Source of the DNA: Atherix ibis
Lineage: Eukaryota > Arthropoda > Insecta > Diptera > Athericidae
Length of the DNA stretch: 64,000 nt
Direction: 5' to 3'
NCBI GenBank assembly: GCA_958298945.1
Contig: OY282609.1
Span: forward strand, 10,770,326 to 10,834,325
This document shows, one piece after another, positions 35,201 to 47,483 of the stretch. The notes under the pieces were generated by a model. The model did not search any database, was not told where the DNA came from, and was given only the letters and a program-made list of their open reading frames with translations. Both the position numbers and the translations under genes were made by a program. Position 1 is the stretch's first letter, and the number at the start of each line of letters is the position of its first letter.

Positions 35201-38200
35201 TTTCTCTGAAAACATAAATTAAATAATAAAAATTTATAAAAAAATATTTTTATCAAAATTTATTAATAGTCTAAAATGAAAAGTTTTCAACATAAACAAT
35301 GAACTTTATTATTGGTGTTTTAAACTTTTACATTGTACTTAATAATCACACCTTTTTTATTAGAAAACTTTTGCAATTAATTTGAAAATGTTGACATAAT
35401 AAAGTATTTTACATTTATTAATTTAACATCTAATGCATTCTAGGAAATTTCATAAATACCTGTGAGTTATTATGTTTATGACATAAATTTTATCAAACAA
35501 AAGGCAAAGCAAATAAATTAATAAAATTAAATTCCAATGAATTGATTTCAATATATTTAGCAATGTTTTTTTTATGAGTATTTCCAACAAAATAAAAAAT
35601 CATTAGAAATATAAAAAAATTATTTCCATGCATATGAATATGCAAATTTTATGTGATGACTATTCAAAAATATTGATGACTCTTTAACCGCAATTTCCAA
35701 CATTTAATATGTTAATAATTGACAATTATACAAGTAAACTTTTATGAGTATATACCATATATTAATTTCTGATTATTATTAAAATATATATTGCTAGTTT
35801 AAGCTTAATTTCTGACCTGTCAACAATTTTGTTGGAAATTTTTCTAAACCTATAACGTAGAAAATAAAATTTATATATTTTTTGTTTCTAAAAAAAAAAA
35901 AAGAATTCAAAATTTATAATATATATATACGAGTATATAAACTTAAAAATAGATCATAAAATATTTTGCCAGACAATCGATCAATCAGTCAATAATTTGT
36001 TGATTGATTGAATACTCAAATTGTGTATATTCAAAAAGCATTCTAACAACAGAAGCTTATATTAAGATGCCGTAATTCATTGCTTAAAAATATTGAAATC
36101 TGATATACTCTAATATTATCAAGAATTATTAAATTTTCAATTTATTTTAAAAATATTAAACTTAAAAGAAAAAACTTCCAAAATTATTAGAAAAATTTGC
36201 AATATATTCAAAAATGTTCCTAATTGTATTTACGAATCATAGGAAAATTATATAATCATAGGAAAATTTAATATATATTGTAAATTATTATCAAAATATA
36301 TGTATTTTAAAAAAAAACTTGACCTTGTTTATGATAAATAATAATTCTATAAATCACATTATTTGAAAAACACCCACGATTCAAAATTATAAATTTCACC
36401 TTCAATAAATAATTTTTTTTTTATTTAAGACCTTTGAATATTTTATATAATAAAAAAAAATTGTAATATATTTTCAATATTTTTGATGAGACTATTATAT
36501 ATCAATATGCGAGTATGTACTAATTTTTTGTTGTTGCAAAAAACAATACAAAATGTGAAAAAATAAAATTTTTGAAATCATATCTTTATACAGATAAATT
36601 TCTTCTAATACTCGTAATACCTTTCTTGATTATTAATAATGCAAATACCGATGAAATTTGGTTATAAATTTCTGTTAAAATAAAATTACGGCTTTTAAAA
36701 GATGCTTATGAGGAACATTTTGCTGCTTATTAATAATAAAATCGTTTTACGATCTTTGTAACCAAATATTTTATATATTGAAAGAATTATCCAATAATCT
36801 TTCAGCGATAAGTATTTTTATGTAATTTTGTCTGAGCATCGTACAATTGAATTTAAAATGATTATGCTTAAACATAATAAAAAATCATCATACTTTATGA
36901 AAATGATTATATTTTTTTTATACTCATAATAATGTAGCAGAGAAAAAATTCTATGAAATTTTGAAAATGAATATAATTATACGTATTCCTAGGAACATTG
37001 AAAATATAACATAATTTATTTAAAGAATTTTCCGTAATCAATCAATCATTCAATCCTAGAATTTAAAACAAGAGATAAAAATCGAACATGTTTCTTTTTT
37101 AAATATTTAACAAAAATGAAAAAAATTATAATTAATTCGATTCAAATTTCGATATTGATTAATCGGTTATCAAGAATTTCTAATTTTAGAATGTAAGAAA
37201 ATTTAGTTGAATGAAATCTTCTAGAATTTTCCTATCAACAAGAAATGAAGACTTTATACGTTATGGTAACTAATTTTTTTTACCTTACTTCTATATCAGT
37301 TAGTTTTATTATCAATTGACTTTGATAATTTGAATATTGATGAGTTGAATTTAAATTTTATATAAATATTTACATTAATGCATTATCAGAAAAATGATAT
37401 ATTTTTGATTGGAGAAAAAAAATCCAAGGGGATCATTTGGGGTCTGAGGTGAACTAAGTTCTTATTTATAAACTCGTGTATGGCCATGAATTTGATCAAA
37501 TGAATCAAATTGCTTAGGAAAAAAAATCACTTTTTAATAACATGAAAAAAGAATCTCCTCAGAGTGTCGAAGAATTTATAAAGACCTCACAATATGATTT
37601 TTAGGGTTTACTTTATACTGGACAATGGATATTTTTGTTTGTTGAGTCGAATGTGTTTATTTAATGATAAGATAAAAATCATGAGATTAAATATTTGTTT
37701 GCGATTGTGCATAACAGAAAGGAAAATAAAATTCACCGAGAATAAAAAAAGAACCTTCTTAAAATATTGTTAGCATACTTGGAATTAGATTCTTAGTAGT
37801 GGATACTGGCTTGTAAGAATTTCGAACAAAAACCACCATTTATTCCGGTTTGAATTTTCATATCGCTTTTATGTAATTTAAAGCAGACCAAAGAATTATG
37901 CATGTTTCGCTATGGCGATATACTCGTATGTCTAAGTAGATCAAATATGACTTATTGTAATCTATTTTAAGTTATAAAATTAAACCTGCTTAATTCTTCG
38001 AAAGAGAAGCTCTTTTGATAACAAAATATGAGTTTACTTAAGTAAATTTTACAGAGTCTATTTACAATATATTACATTTCTGAGTTTACTTAAAAATCTA
38101 CAGAAACAGTTAACAAAAATACAATATTTATCATAAAGTAAATAATCAAATAATAAAACTTTTACTTTTTCTTTTGTATTGTACAATCACATTTTATACG

Positions 38201-38995
38201 CACCATAAATATTCGATGCAAATAAACGTCTAGAAAAATTTTGATAACATGATAGGCAGTCGTTTAAAGAAAAATTGAAGCCAATATCAATTACAAAATT
38301 ACCTAAATCCATTAGGCAAAGTTTTCTTTCGATACAATTTGGTATAACGTGTTTTCAGGAAACTATAAGTATTTGGGATGAAATGCATTCTACCCTAAAA
38401 GAAAGTGTATTAAATATTGTTAAGTGCACCTAAATTATATAGTATAAACGACTGGAATGCAAGTACAATATTGGCACACCCTCAATTCAAATAAAATTAC
38501 AAGCAAAAGTTCAATATATAACCCACCCTTTGTTTTCACATATCCAATTGTACGCACGCACTTTAATTTCCTGATGCACAAAAACTTCAAATTTACTCTA
38601 ACTATTAGATAGGGTGGCCCAACCTAAAATTTTAGTTTATTTATGCAAGGGGATGATCTATGTTTAAGTAAATTTACCATTAAATTAATTGGAAAATTTT
38701 AGTTCACTTCTATTTTTACGTTAGTTTTTAGATAGTATACATAGTTCTGAAAAGTATTTACCATTTACACACCTATTAACTTCCGAGGAACTGTAAACAT
38801 GAAAAATTATATTCTCACCCATTTTTGTACTGTATTTTCAGAGAAGGAAATTTAGCATTAATTAATGCTACTTGTTTATTCAATATCGGTTATTTAATTT
38901 GTTCTTCGGAAAATAAAGTTAATTAAAATACACCAAAAATTTAGATTTAGTTAATATTTTTATTTAATTATATTTTCTACACTGTAGAAAATATT
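32294..38995. other. long gene-free stretch
   Basis: Part of 32640-33250 is less AT-rich, with open frames of 82 and 101 codons (32650-32898 and 32801-33106) that resemble nothing known. CCCGAAGGCATTCGA at about 33108 is identical to part of the protease-like gene at about 31768, hinting at an eroded copy. Hairpins lie at about 33208-33238 (13-bp arms, two mismatches) and 34716-34756 (16-bp arms, one mismatch). From 34.2 to 38.9 kb I see only AT-rich DNA. Confidence 0.35.
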
Positions 38996-39007
38996 TATAG
39001 AATTTTT

Positions 39008-39223
39008 GCTGGCCCGGTAGCATAGTCGTTAGTGCTGGGTTCGATTCCCACTGAGGTATGGCCCTACGCTATTTCTCAAAAATCCAGTTTTTCTTTCCAT
39101 TTCTAGTTTAATTTCCTTATACCGATATCCTTTGTCGCCAAATAGCCTTTAGTGTCGTGGCGTTTAGAATAATATATTTTAGTACTAATGTTACTTTAAA
39201 TGATAACAAACAACAACAGCAGA
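39008..39223 (+). mobile_element. tRNA-derived SINE with 12-bp target duplication
   Basis: TATAGAATTTTT occurs directly before (38996-39007) and after (39224-39235) this 216-bp segment. Inside are a pol III A box (TAGCATAGTCG, 39018-39028) and B box (GGTTCGATTCC, 39038-39048) at the left end. The tail is CAAACAACAACAGCAGA. The boxes are only 9 bp apart, too close for a functional tRNA, so the head has lost the anticodon arm. The perfect duplication shows the segment inserted as one unit by LINE machinery. Confidence 0.85.
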
Positions 39224-39244
39224 TATAGAATTTTTTAAATGGTT

Positions 39245-39293
39245 GTCACGAGACTACTAGAAGGACTCATTTCTTTTGAGGTAGTCTCGTGAC
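39245..39293. repeat. 13-bp perfect inverted repeat
   Basis: GTCACGAGACTAC at 39245-39257 and its reverse complement at 39281-39293, 23 bp apart. It lies between the SINE and the transposon relic. Confidence 0.85.
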
Positions 39294-39988
39294 GGGCTGT
39301 GATTCGGGCATTACTTGAAGGATGTTGGTTTTAAATGGTCTTAAGTTTGTGTATTATCTATGTAAATACGGTATTTTGCATAACATTACAATAAAAAGGT
39401 TAAACGGCGTCAAATCGCACAATCTTGAGGATAAATCGACATCACCAAATTTCGAAATTACCCATCTTGTGGACATTTTTGCACAATAAAGTCAAAATTT
39501 ATCCTGGTTGAGGGGCTTCTGGCCACGTTTACTTAAACTCACATATAGTCCAGATTAAAATCTTTAAGTTCAGATAAAAAAGTCGGTTATCATACGGCTA
39601 TAACCCGAAAAATTGTCTCTCCTTCTTCATTTACAAATAAATACCGGCTACTGATATCTTCAGACCAAAATACCATAGTTACTTAGGGTTTCCAGATCCC
39701 CATATATCATAATTTTACTTATTAACAATTTTACCACCGCCTCATCGGTGAAGAAAATTTGTCTTCTTAATACACGAAACGTAACTACAGCAGAATCAAC
39801 ACTTTTGTAGCAACTTTTTATATTTTATAATTTAAATATTTTCATATATTGTTTAAAATGGCAAATATTTACCTAAATAAATTTTATCTGTATTAATATA
39901 TATCATTAACAGTTGTTAAATGACAGAAGTATACTCTCCAAATCGCAAAATGGATATTTCACTTCTATTTTGCGGTTTAGGGAGTATA
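39294..39988 (-). mobile_element. Tc1/mariner-type transposon remnant, copy A
   Basis: The minus strand near 39425-39395 reads SRLCDLTPFNLF, matching the common transposase block RSCDLTPLDFFLW, which carries the last catalytic Asp. Copies B (46.8 kb) and C (55.1 kb) share the nucleotide core AACGGCGTCAAATCGC and long flanking similarity. The right end has the terminal motif TATACTCTCCAAATCGCAAAAT (39930-39951), followed after 15 bp by an inverted copy of it (39967-39988). Frames are broken throughout. Confidence 0.65.
39930..39988. repeat. two transposon termini facing each other
   Basis: Arms 39930-39951 and 39967-39988 are reverse complements with three mismatches. Related termini occur at 47457-47483, 55059-55079 and 55598-55624. 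The pair probably marks the right end of copy A next to the left end of another lost copy, or a mirror duplication of the end. Confidence 0.65.
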
Positions 39989-42900
39989 ATTTAAAAAATA
40001 CTTAACTATAAAGACATCGGCACTAAAAATTTATTTGCGTTCTTCAACTTTCAATATTCTGCGTATTGGGAGAAAATTGACAAAATCAATTGAAAATAAT
40101 ACCCTTTAACGATATTATAATGGTTTTTATAATTAAATTCTGGATATTAACTGTAATTGCATTGTCTTCTTAGAAAACTTTCATTATATAGATATAATTG
40201 CAAAATTGATTTTCGAATAAAAATTATTCCAAATCTATGATAATACAATATATAATTTTTTCTACAAAATTCCTCAAAGTTGAATCTTGTAATTTTAGAC
40301 TTTCTAAAGAAGCAGCTTTCGAAATTGCGTAATAGGCACATGCCATAGCAATTTCCAAGTGGATTATCGGAAAATGCATCGCCCAAACAGAAGCAATGGC
40401 CAGTACAGCAGTTCGATTATTATCAAGATTAAAAGCACATCGGCTAATGATCTTTCGGTGTTGACTTGGCACGCGTGTTTCTTGTAACCACGTAGCTTGT
40501 AACTTGAAAGGCGTTTGTTTAGTGTGCAATCGATTCAAACTAAATCCGCCTACACAATTTGTTTAATTATTGATTATATTTATGAGTATTCCTTTGTCAG
40601 TATATGCACTCCTAAACAACAAAACCTACGATTAACGTTAAATTGCGTTGGCGGCATGGATGTGTACGCTTATAGGCCCACATGATTTTAACACAAGTGA
40701 TATTTAGTATAGTACAATATATAGCCAAAAGGGAACAATTCAAATCAATATCGTTTAAAGCTAACAGAAAAAAATCATATGGACTCAAGAGTGTGGATAT
40801 TAAACCCGACTCAATCAAAATGCATTTCAAATTAATACTTATGGTGGTGGTTCGTTAGAAAACTTGTAAAGGAAAAAATAAAACAATTCTTCTATTCAGG
40901 TTAATGGCTTTCTGATCAAATTACAAATGCATAATAACATCTTCCCGCATGTTAAAGCTCTTTAATATTAAACCAAAAGTGCAGACTCTCTCCATATTGA
41001 ATCTCAAAAACAAAACCGAAAATATCTTAAAATTTATGTGGATTCAACCAGACAGATACTATTATGTCTAGTACACGAATAATTTACGATAAGTCACATA
41101 ATATGCATGACAAAACACACGAAAATCAATTTTGATATTTTCAATTTTTCAATGTGCTCCCAGAGAGCACATTTCGGTCTGGCCCTTTTATGGAAATTGA
41201 ACGATTCAATTTTCTAAGCGAGCGAGACTGGTCTACCATATATATTTTTATATATGTATAGACAAATGCGTAAATACATCTACCTCATGATAAATATCAT
41301 GGGAAAGCCTAAAAGAAGAGACAAATCAAAGAATCTACGAACGAAAATCTTCCTACACACATATATGTATGTAATGACTTAGATTAGATATTTGATTTTA
41401 TTTATTTTTTTCTAAAAAGCGGAAAAATTTCTATTGGGATCGGAAACGCCTTCACATTTTTTTAAACACTATTCAGCGACATTGAAACTCATAAAACTAA
41501 TATTCCAAGGAGAATCCAACAGTAAAGTACAAAAATTCTTTCAAGAAAAACTTGTATTACCACCTCGAGAACAGATGTGACAAAATTCTTTCAGTCAGAC
41601 TAAAGATTTCCATAATATAATATTAAAAATTATTCAACTCAAAAAGATACGAATCTACTCTGATTTTGATTACCTGTCCTAAAATCAAAGGTAGGAATTT
41701 TATTCATTTCTTTCTAATAGCGTTTTTATATTTATGTTTTTGTTTTTATCAAAAAAATTTCTCCACAACGTATTTATATAAATATATCTATAAAATATAG
41801 AAGTTTTTTGTACAATACATTATGTTTGGTTTTACTAATTAGACGCCTACATAAACACCGGAACTTCTTTTCTAAATTATCGAATTTCTCCTCTCTTGAA
41901 AATCTACCGAAAAAACCGACAAAATCCTATTAATTATTCAAAAAAAAATGAATCGAAATTTCTAATTAAAAATTCAGTAAACCGTAGTATATTTATGCTG
42001 TCAGTTAAAAGCTTCACAATTTCCTCTTCCTCTTAAAATATAATTTATGTTGATTTTTTAAAGTCAGACTAGAAACGATGTTAAAGTTGATGCGGTGCAG
42101 TTTCGATCCACACAAAAAAAAGGTGACCACAAATCTATCTTACGCACAGGAACTAATCAATTAGTTATAAATCTAAATTATTTACATGTGAATATTAATT
42201 TATATTATCATAGAATGAAATATCTTCCATTTCTCACTATAACAATATGGTGAGTATGATGAATACTCTAGAAGAAAAAAAAAACATTTCCTATAAAACT
42301 GGTCCGTTCCTATTATTTATATTCTTTATAAATTATAGTGAAAAGTATATATTTTTATAACTTTCTGAAATTACTCGCAATAATATTTAACAATAAAAAT
42401 AAATAAACTTTTCGATTTTAGAATTTTTTTTGATTATATAATATTTTATTTTGCATAAAAATATCATAATTCTATTTTGTCCATTGAAAATTAACTTATT
42501 AATGAATTTTATATCTTTTATGTAAATTTCAACAATTTTCCCACGAAATATATCCAATTAGAATATGAACATTTTTATGAGTTTCCTTTTCAAAATAAAT
42601 CGCAATTTTAAGTCAATTTTTCTCCTCTTAATAAGTTCAAAAATTCTTTTACTCACCGTAATAATATGTTTCTACATTTAATGTTTATTATTCATAAACA
42701 AGTATGTTCTAAATGACTTAATTTCGAGGTTAATATTATTTATAATGGTATTTATTATATTTGTAATTGCTTATATCTTAATTAAAAAAGAAATTAAAAT
42801 ATTTGTATATTCCTTAGAATATATTACATTTTTTTGTAAGGTACCAAATTTTTATATCAATTTTTAATTATAAATGAAAATTTTAACAAAAAGCATTATT

Positions 42901-43044
42901 AAAAATAGAAATATGCAAAAAAAAACCAACCTTAATTATAATTTATAAGGCACAAAATAAGATAAAAATCCCTGATAAAAATATAATCAACCAAAAAAAA
43001 AATAGTAAAAACTTTTCTTAATAAAAAATATAAGAAGAAGAAAA
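39989..43044. other. gene-poor stretch
   Basis: Two minus-strand open frames at 40538-40224 (104 codons) and 40830-40612 (72 codons) lie in less AT-rich DNA. They contain hydrophobic pieces but match no family I know, and a second frame overlaps the first. A small hairpin ATGTGCTC..GAGCACAT is near 41153-41174. The rest is AT-rich. Confidence 0.3.
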
Positions 43045-43344
43045 ATGAAACTGAACTTTATTTATTATTCAACGTTTTTGTTTGTTTTTTTTTGCACAAG
43101 ATTCTTTTATTTGTGTATACCGCCAAGTCAAGAAACTAAGGGATTTACCTTAAAAAATATCTGTATCTACGTGCAGAATCTTACATACGGAAATGGATTA
43201 TTTAAAAAGCCGAACCTAGGAAGTTACTGGCATGAAACCGTCACAGTTGACGAAATTGAAAAATGTGAACAATATGGAAGATTTTTGCTTTCCAGAATAT
43301 ATTCCAGAATACTTATTTGTGATCAAGTGGAGGAGTTCTTTTAA
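43045..43344 (+). CDS. possible small secreted protein, family unknown
   Basis: A 99-residue frame starts after AGAAGAAGAAAA with MKLNFIYYSTFLFVFFC..., a hydrophobic signal-like segment of about 25 residues. The remaining 70 or so residues are polar (TLKNICIYVQN, KPNLGSYWHETVTVDEIEKC) with four Cys after residue 20. AATAAA lies soon after the stop (about 43430). A frame this long is only marginally unexpected by chance in such AT-rich DNA. No homologue comes to mind and no splice sites were needed. It may be a genuine orphan secreted peptide or chance; I lean slightly against. Confidence 0.3.
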   Translation: MKLNFIYYSTFLFVFFCTRFFYLCIPPSQETKGFTLKNICIYVQNLTYGNGLFKKPNLGSYWHETVTVDEIEKCEQYGRFLLSRIYSRILICDQVEEFF

Positions 43345-44280
43345 AACTTTGAATATTTCCCTATAATATTAATAATAGAGGATATATGAAAGATATCATA
43401 ATCAGAAATTTCTCTAGAAGGCTTATGGAATAATAAATTTACTTTAATATTCAATATGGAAGAATTTAATTTTAATTTTTTACCAGAGGACTTTTTAACT
43501 TACAATAAATGAGGTGAATATTTACCAATAAATTTCTTTTGTTATTTTTACATTATTAATACGAGTATTTACCTATTATTTGTTTTCTAAATACCTACAT
43601 ATAACAAAATGATTGATATGCATAAGCTTGTATATGCATATGTCAATATGGAGTTACAATATGAAAAACATATATAGTAATATTCTTACACAATTCACGC
43701 ATCATTTAATTTTTGAGTATAGTAATTCTTTTGCCATACGATTGACTATAATTTGTATTTTGAAAAATGCATACTTTGTTGTAAAATGAAAAGTATTTCT
43801 GCAAGAATTTATTTATTCATACACGTAGTACGTGGTTTTCTACACATAAGTAACACGTATTGTGCTCGTCTACATATATTCGTAGTAACTTTAAAATATG
43901 ATACTGTGAAATTTCATTGTTTCAGACCAAAGACCTTAACTTGTCTGTCTTCCGAGACAAAGAATAAATATTTAAACCTTATTTCAAGATTCTAATTTTA
44001 ATACAGAAAAAGCTGTAATTAGTAGCAACATATTTTTAAAAAATTTAAAAATTTCAGAGAATCATCGTTTTTAGTAAGTAGTTCAAAAAAAAATTGTCAA
44101 TTTTTATAATTTTTTAAAGTTTACAGAATAAGAGTTTTAGCTTTTCTTCTGCAGTCTGAATTTTTACGTAAGTTGATACTTACGAGTTATTTGTAAGAAA
44201 TATAAAATGAGATAAAAAATAATTTCTTCCAAAAAAAAATAATATAATGGAAAGTATGCCAAAAATGTAATAAGACCTAT
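43345..44280. other. AT-rich intergenic DNA
   Basis: Nothing is recognised apart from an ACGAGTAT octamer at 43561-43568 and an 80-codon plus frame (43753-43995) of no known family. Confidence 0.35.
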
Positions 44281-44289
44281 TATTTTTCT

Positions 44290-44870
44290 GTCAACAATTT
44301 TATTTTATTTTTATTGCATCAATACTATCCTCTGCAAAGTAGGTCTTTTGGCCAGCTATATATTGTATGAGGTGTCGTTTGCACTCTTAGTAGCAGTGCT
44401 CGAAGGCTTCAACTGGAATTGTGTTCAACGTCTCGCATATACTCCTTTGGATGTTATCGACAGTACTAATATAAAGTCATTTTGAAGAGTTTTTTTGTCT
44501 TTTAAAAATTTTAAAATTAAAATCCCTAATTCTGAGCTATCCAAGTAATTCTTTGGAGAACATTAATTGACAGCTGTAACTGGATGGTCTAATCTCACAA
44601 GAGCTCTCACTCGTTCCATATTTCATCATTTTTGGATATTCGATATATCGGCGTTCCAAAAATATAAGGAGTCTCGTTGCAATTTTCAGTAAGTCAAACT
44701 TGGGGATTCACTAAGCCCTACAAAAATTGTCTGTCAAATCATTTTTCCAAATTTCTCTGTTTCATTTTTCATAACGTACCACAAGAACACAACTTCTTTC
44801 ATGACACTCAAAGACGTCCCGAAGGTACCGAAAACTGAATTTTTTTTAATTTTCCTAAGAATTGTTTTAA
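44290..44870 (-). mobile_element. mariner/Tc1-superfamily transposon remnant
   Basis: The minus strand near 44465-44340 reads TVDNIQRSICETLNTIPVEA, then FEHCY, a stop, and ECKRHLIQYIAGQ. This is the pattern of a transposase C-terminus (TVEDIQ...ELKAIP...FE.C...W..R...CI...G). The part to the right has the base mix of element DNA but is too broken to read. It is not the same family as the three copies at 39.3, 46.8 and 55.1 kb. Confidence 0.5.
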
Positions 44871-46840
44871 ATCCTAAATATTATATTGCAAAATACTATT
44901 AAAAAATTTACCATTCATCTAGAAATAAACTCTAAAACAATATGCATTGTTATTCTTTTTCATGGATAATTAAAATCTTTTATAAGTTATTCTTCCAATA
45001 ATAATTAATTTGCAAAAATAATAAATATGATAAAAGTTTTAAAAATAATACTCATATTACGAATATGCTTAAAATATTTCATTCCAAATAAGTAAGATGA
45101 AGTCATAGTTTTTTATGTGTACTCAAGTAGTTGATATTTGAGGATATTCAATCGTTTTCTATTGAATTTCGTATATATGACATTAGCAATGTTAGTATTA
45201 ATTGCGTAATAAAAAAAGCCATTTGAAATCAAATAATAAATGCTAAATAAAAAATATAAAAAATAACTCACGTATAATGTAATAAAGGTCACCAAATTGT
45301 ACCATTTTTGCTATTTTGCATCTTGTTCATTTCTTTAAAATAATTTGTTATGCTCATATATGCTCGTATGTGACCTTGTTTCAATTTTATTTAAACGATA
45401 ATTTATCATATAGTTTTTTTACAACAATTGTCATCATTTTACGTATTCTAAACGATTTTCCTTCTTTTTTTCAATAGAGACTAGTATATTTAGAAACAAA
45501 ACACTACGTCTTAGTTGAACAAAAAAAACAACATAAAAACAATTGTCAATATGGTGGAATAAATGCAAAAGTCAAATGGTTCATATTGCATACAATTTAG
45601 ATACATCTACAATTTATAAGAAGATTCAAATTTGTCCAGACTAAACAGGGTATTCATTTAAAATATTAATAAAAAGCTGACGATAGTATTTTAATTACAT
45701 AAAATTGAAATAAATTAATATGGTTATTATTTTTGAATTAGCTTATTCTAATTGGAATTATACAATTGGTTCAGAATATAGAATTAATATTATGAAAAGT
45801 TTTGCTTTTAAATAATTTGTAAAAATGCTGTGTTAATAATTCAATTTTTTAGGGGAAATACTGTATAGAAATGATGGTGAATAAATTAGTATCATTTATA
45901 GAGCTCTATGGTAATTAAAATTGACTTTTACTTTTATAAAATATTTTTACTTATATAATGTTAAGTTTTTTAAAAAAAATAATATTTATTGAATGGGAAA
46001 AAATAATATAAATTACTCTAATGAATTATGTTTTTTTAAACATAGTAAAATAAATATTAAACGAAATTCAAAGTCTATGTAGTATGTCAATATATTATTA
46101 ATGTAAATGACTGAACAATGACAATATAATATTTGAGTTCATTTCTAAACTCCACACCCAAATGCCTTAAGATTCTAGAAGTGACGTAATTAAGGCCCAT
46201 TTTGAAGATGCATTTAATTAATATACAGTATGTATTAATTACTCTTTAAGAATTTTCATTAGTAAGATGCATTCTTAGACAATTCAGTCAATCGCCTTAA
46301 CTAGCAATAACAGTAACATTACTCTAAACAGTAGCATCATATTTAATGATGTTAGGCATAGTACACATATTCATAATAATCATTGTACTACATACAAAAT
46401 AATATAATTAAAGAATTCGTCTTCAGCTGTATTTAGGATAAATACATACCAATACACATTAACATGGCACAAATTATTATTAATAATAATATTAACATTC
46501 AGAATTTTTATGCTCGATCAACAAATGTACGTCTTGAGACTTGGTAATAAATAGTAAAGACAAAAACGATTCTATTGAATAACTTCTTACCCTCAAAACA
46601 GAGTTCTTTTCAATTGAAACCAATTAAATTGACCAAAGATGAGTTGAAATTGCATGCTAATTATAATTTTTATCCAATTAAATTTGTTATTGTATACTTT
46701 AAAGGATGGTACATGTGTGCCCAGAGGCACACATAATTTATCGAAAGCAAAATGATGACATTATACATAAATCTATACCAATATTAAAATGACTGCCCCA
46801 AAACTTTTAAGGTAATTTTTTAATATTTTTTAAAAATACA
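44871..46840. other. AT-rich intergenic DNA
   Basis: No gene is seen. A small hairpin TGTGTGCC..GGCACACA near 46713-46730 resembles the one at about 41153 (both contain a CCAGAG loop). Confidence 0.35.
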
Positions 46841-46844
46841 TTTT

Positions 46845-47483
46845 GGGCTGTAATTCAGCAATTACTTGAAGAATATTAGCTTTTAAATATTATAGAGTTT
46901 AAAATTTGTTTGCATTAACAAAATATTTCATATAAATTTACAATGAAAAGTACAACGGCGTCAAATCGCGTGATCTTAGAGGCCAATTGACATCGTCAAA
47001 TCTGGAAAGTCTACGTTCAGAGAAGTTTTCGGAAAATAAAACAAAAATTTGTCATGTAGGATAAATGACAAATTTTTGTTTTATTTTCCGTGATAAAAAA
47101 AAATCGGTAATCATATGCCCAAAGCTCCTTGAATTGCCGGTAATCCTCTCTCCTTTGTTCATATTCAAAAAAATACGGGCCAATGACATCTTGAACACAA
47201 AATTTCGCATCAGCCAATCACTTTTTGCCGATGTCTCTACAGACACTTGTGCGGTTAAGATCCCCATATATGGCAATTTTAGTTATCGAATTATCCGACG
47301 AGCGAGAAAATGAGAAATTTTCTTCGAAAAATCAGCATCCAAAGCCTGTTGTTTCAACACCCAATCTGCCAATATTTAGTAGCTACACGATCCGTAACAT
47401 CAAAAGACAAGCTTTTTAAATAATATATTTTTATAATAGCTACCAAACGATAAGGCTATACTTTTTAAACTATAAAATGGATA
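46845..47483 (-). mobile_element. Tc1/mariner-type transposon remnant, copy B
   Basis: Same family as copy A. Near 46985-46950 the minus strand reads PLRSRDLTPLYF over the shared nucleotide core. The right terminus is TATACTTTTTAAACTATAAAATGGATA (47457-47483). A perfect 26-bp inverted repeat at 47030-47090 replaces family sequence. Fragmented frames on both strands (for example plus 47065-47313) are by-products. Confidence 0.65.
47030..47090. repeat. perfect 26-bp inverted repeat inside transposon copy B
   Basis: Arms 47030-47055 and 47065-47090 are exact reverse complements around a 9-nt loop. Compared with copy A, the left arm and the DNA just right of the right arm align, while the right arm stands where copy A has about 90 bp of other sequence. 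Confidence 0.9.

Noticed and set aside
39011..39060. Functional tRNA gene
   Set aside because: A and B boxes are only 9 bp apart, so no anticodon arm can form; the SINE reading with target duplication explains it.
40147..40830. Possible multi-exon membrane or receptor gene on the minus strand
   Set aside because: Open frames of 104 and 72 codons have hydrophobic pieces, but I found no family motif, no convincing splice pair and a competing overlapping frame.
41153..41174. Hairpin with CCAGAG-type loop, similar to one near 46713
   Set aside because: Arms are only 8 bp and flanks are unrelated; likely coincidence.
47065..47419. Plus-strand frames of 82 and 64 codons
   Set aside because: They lie inside transposon copy B on the strand opposite to the transposase remnant and include one arm of the inverted repeat.
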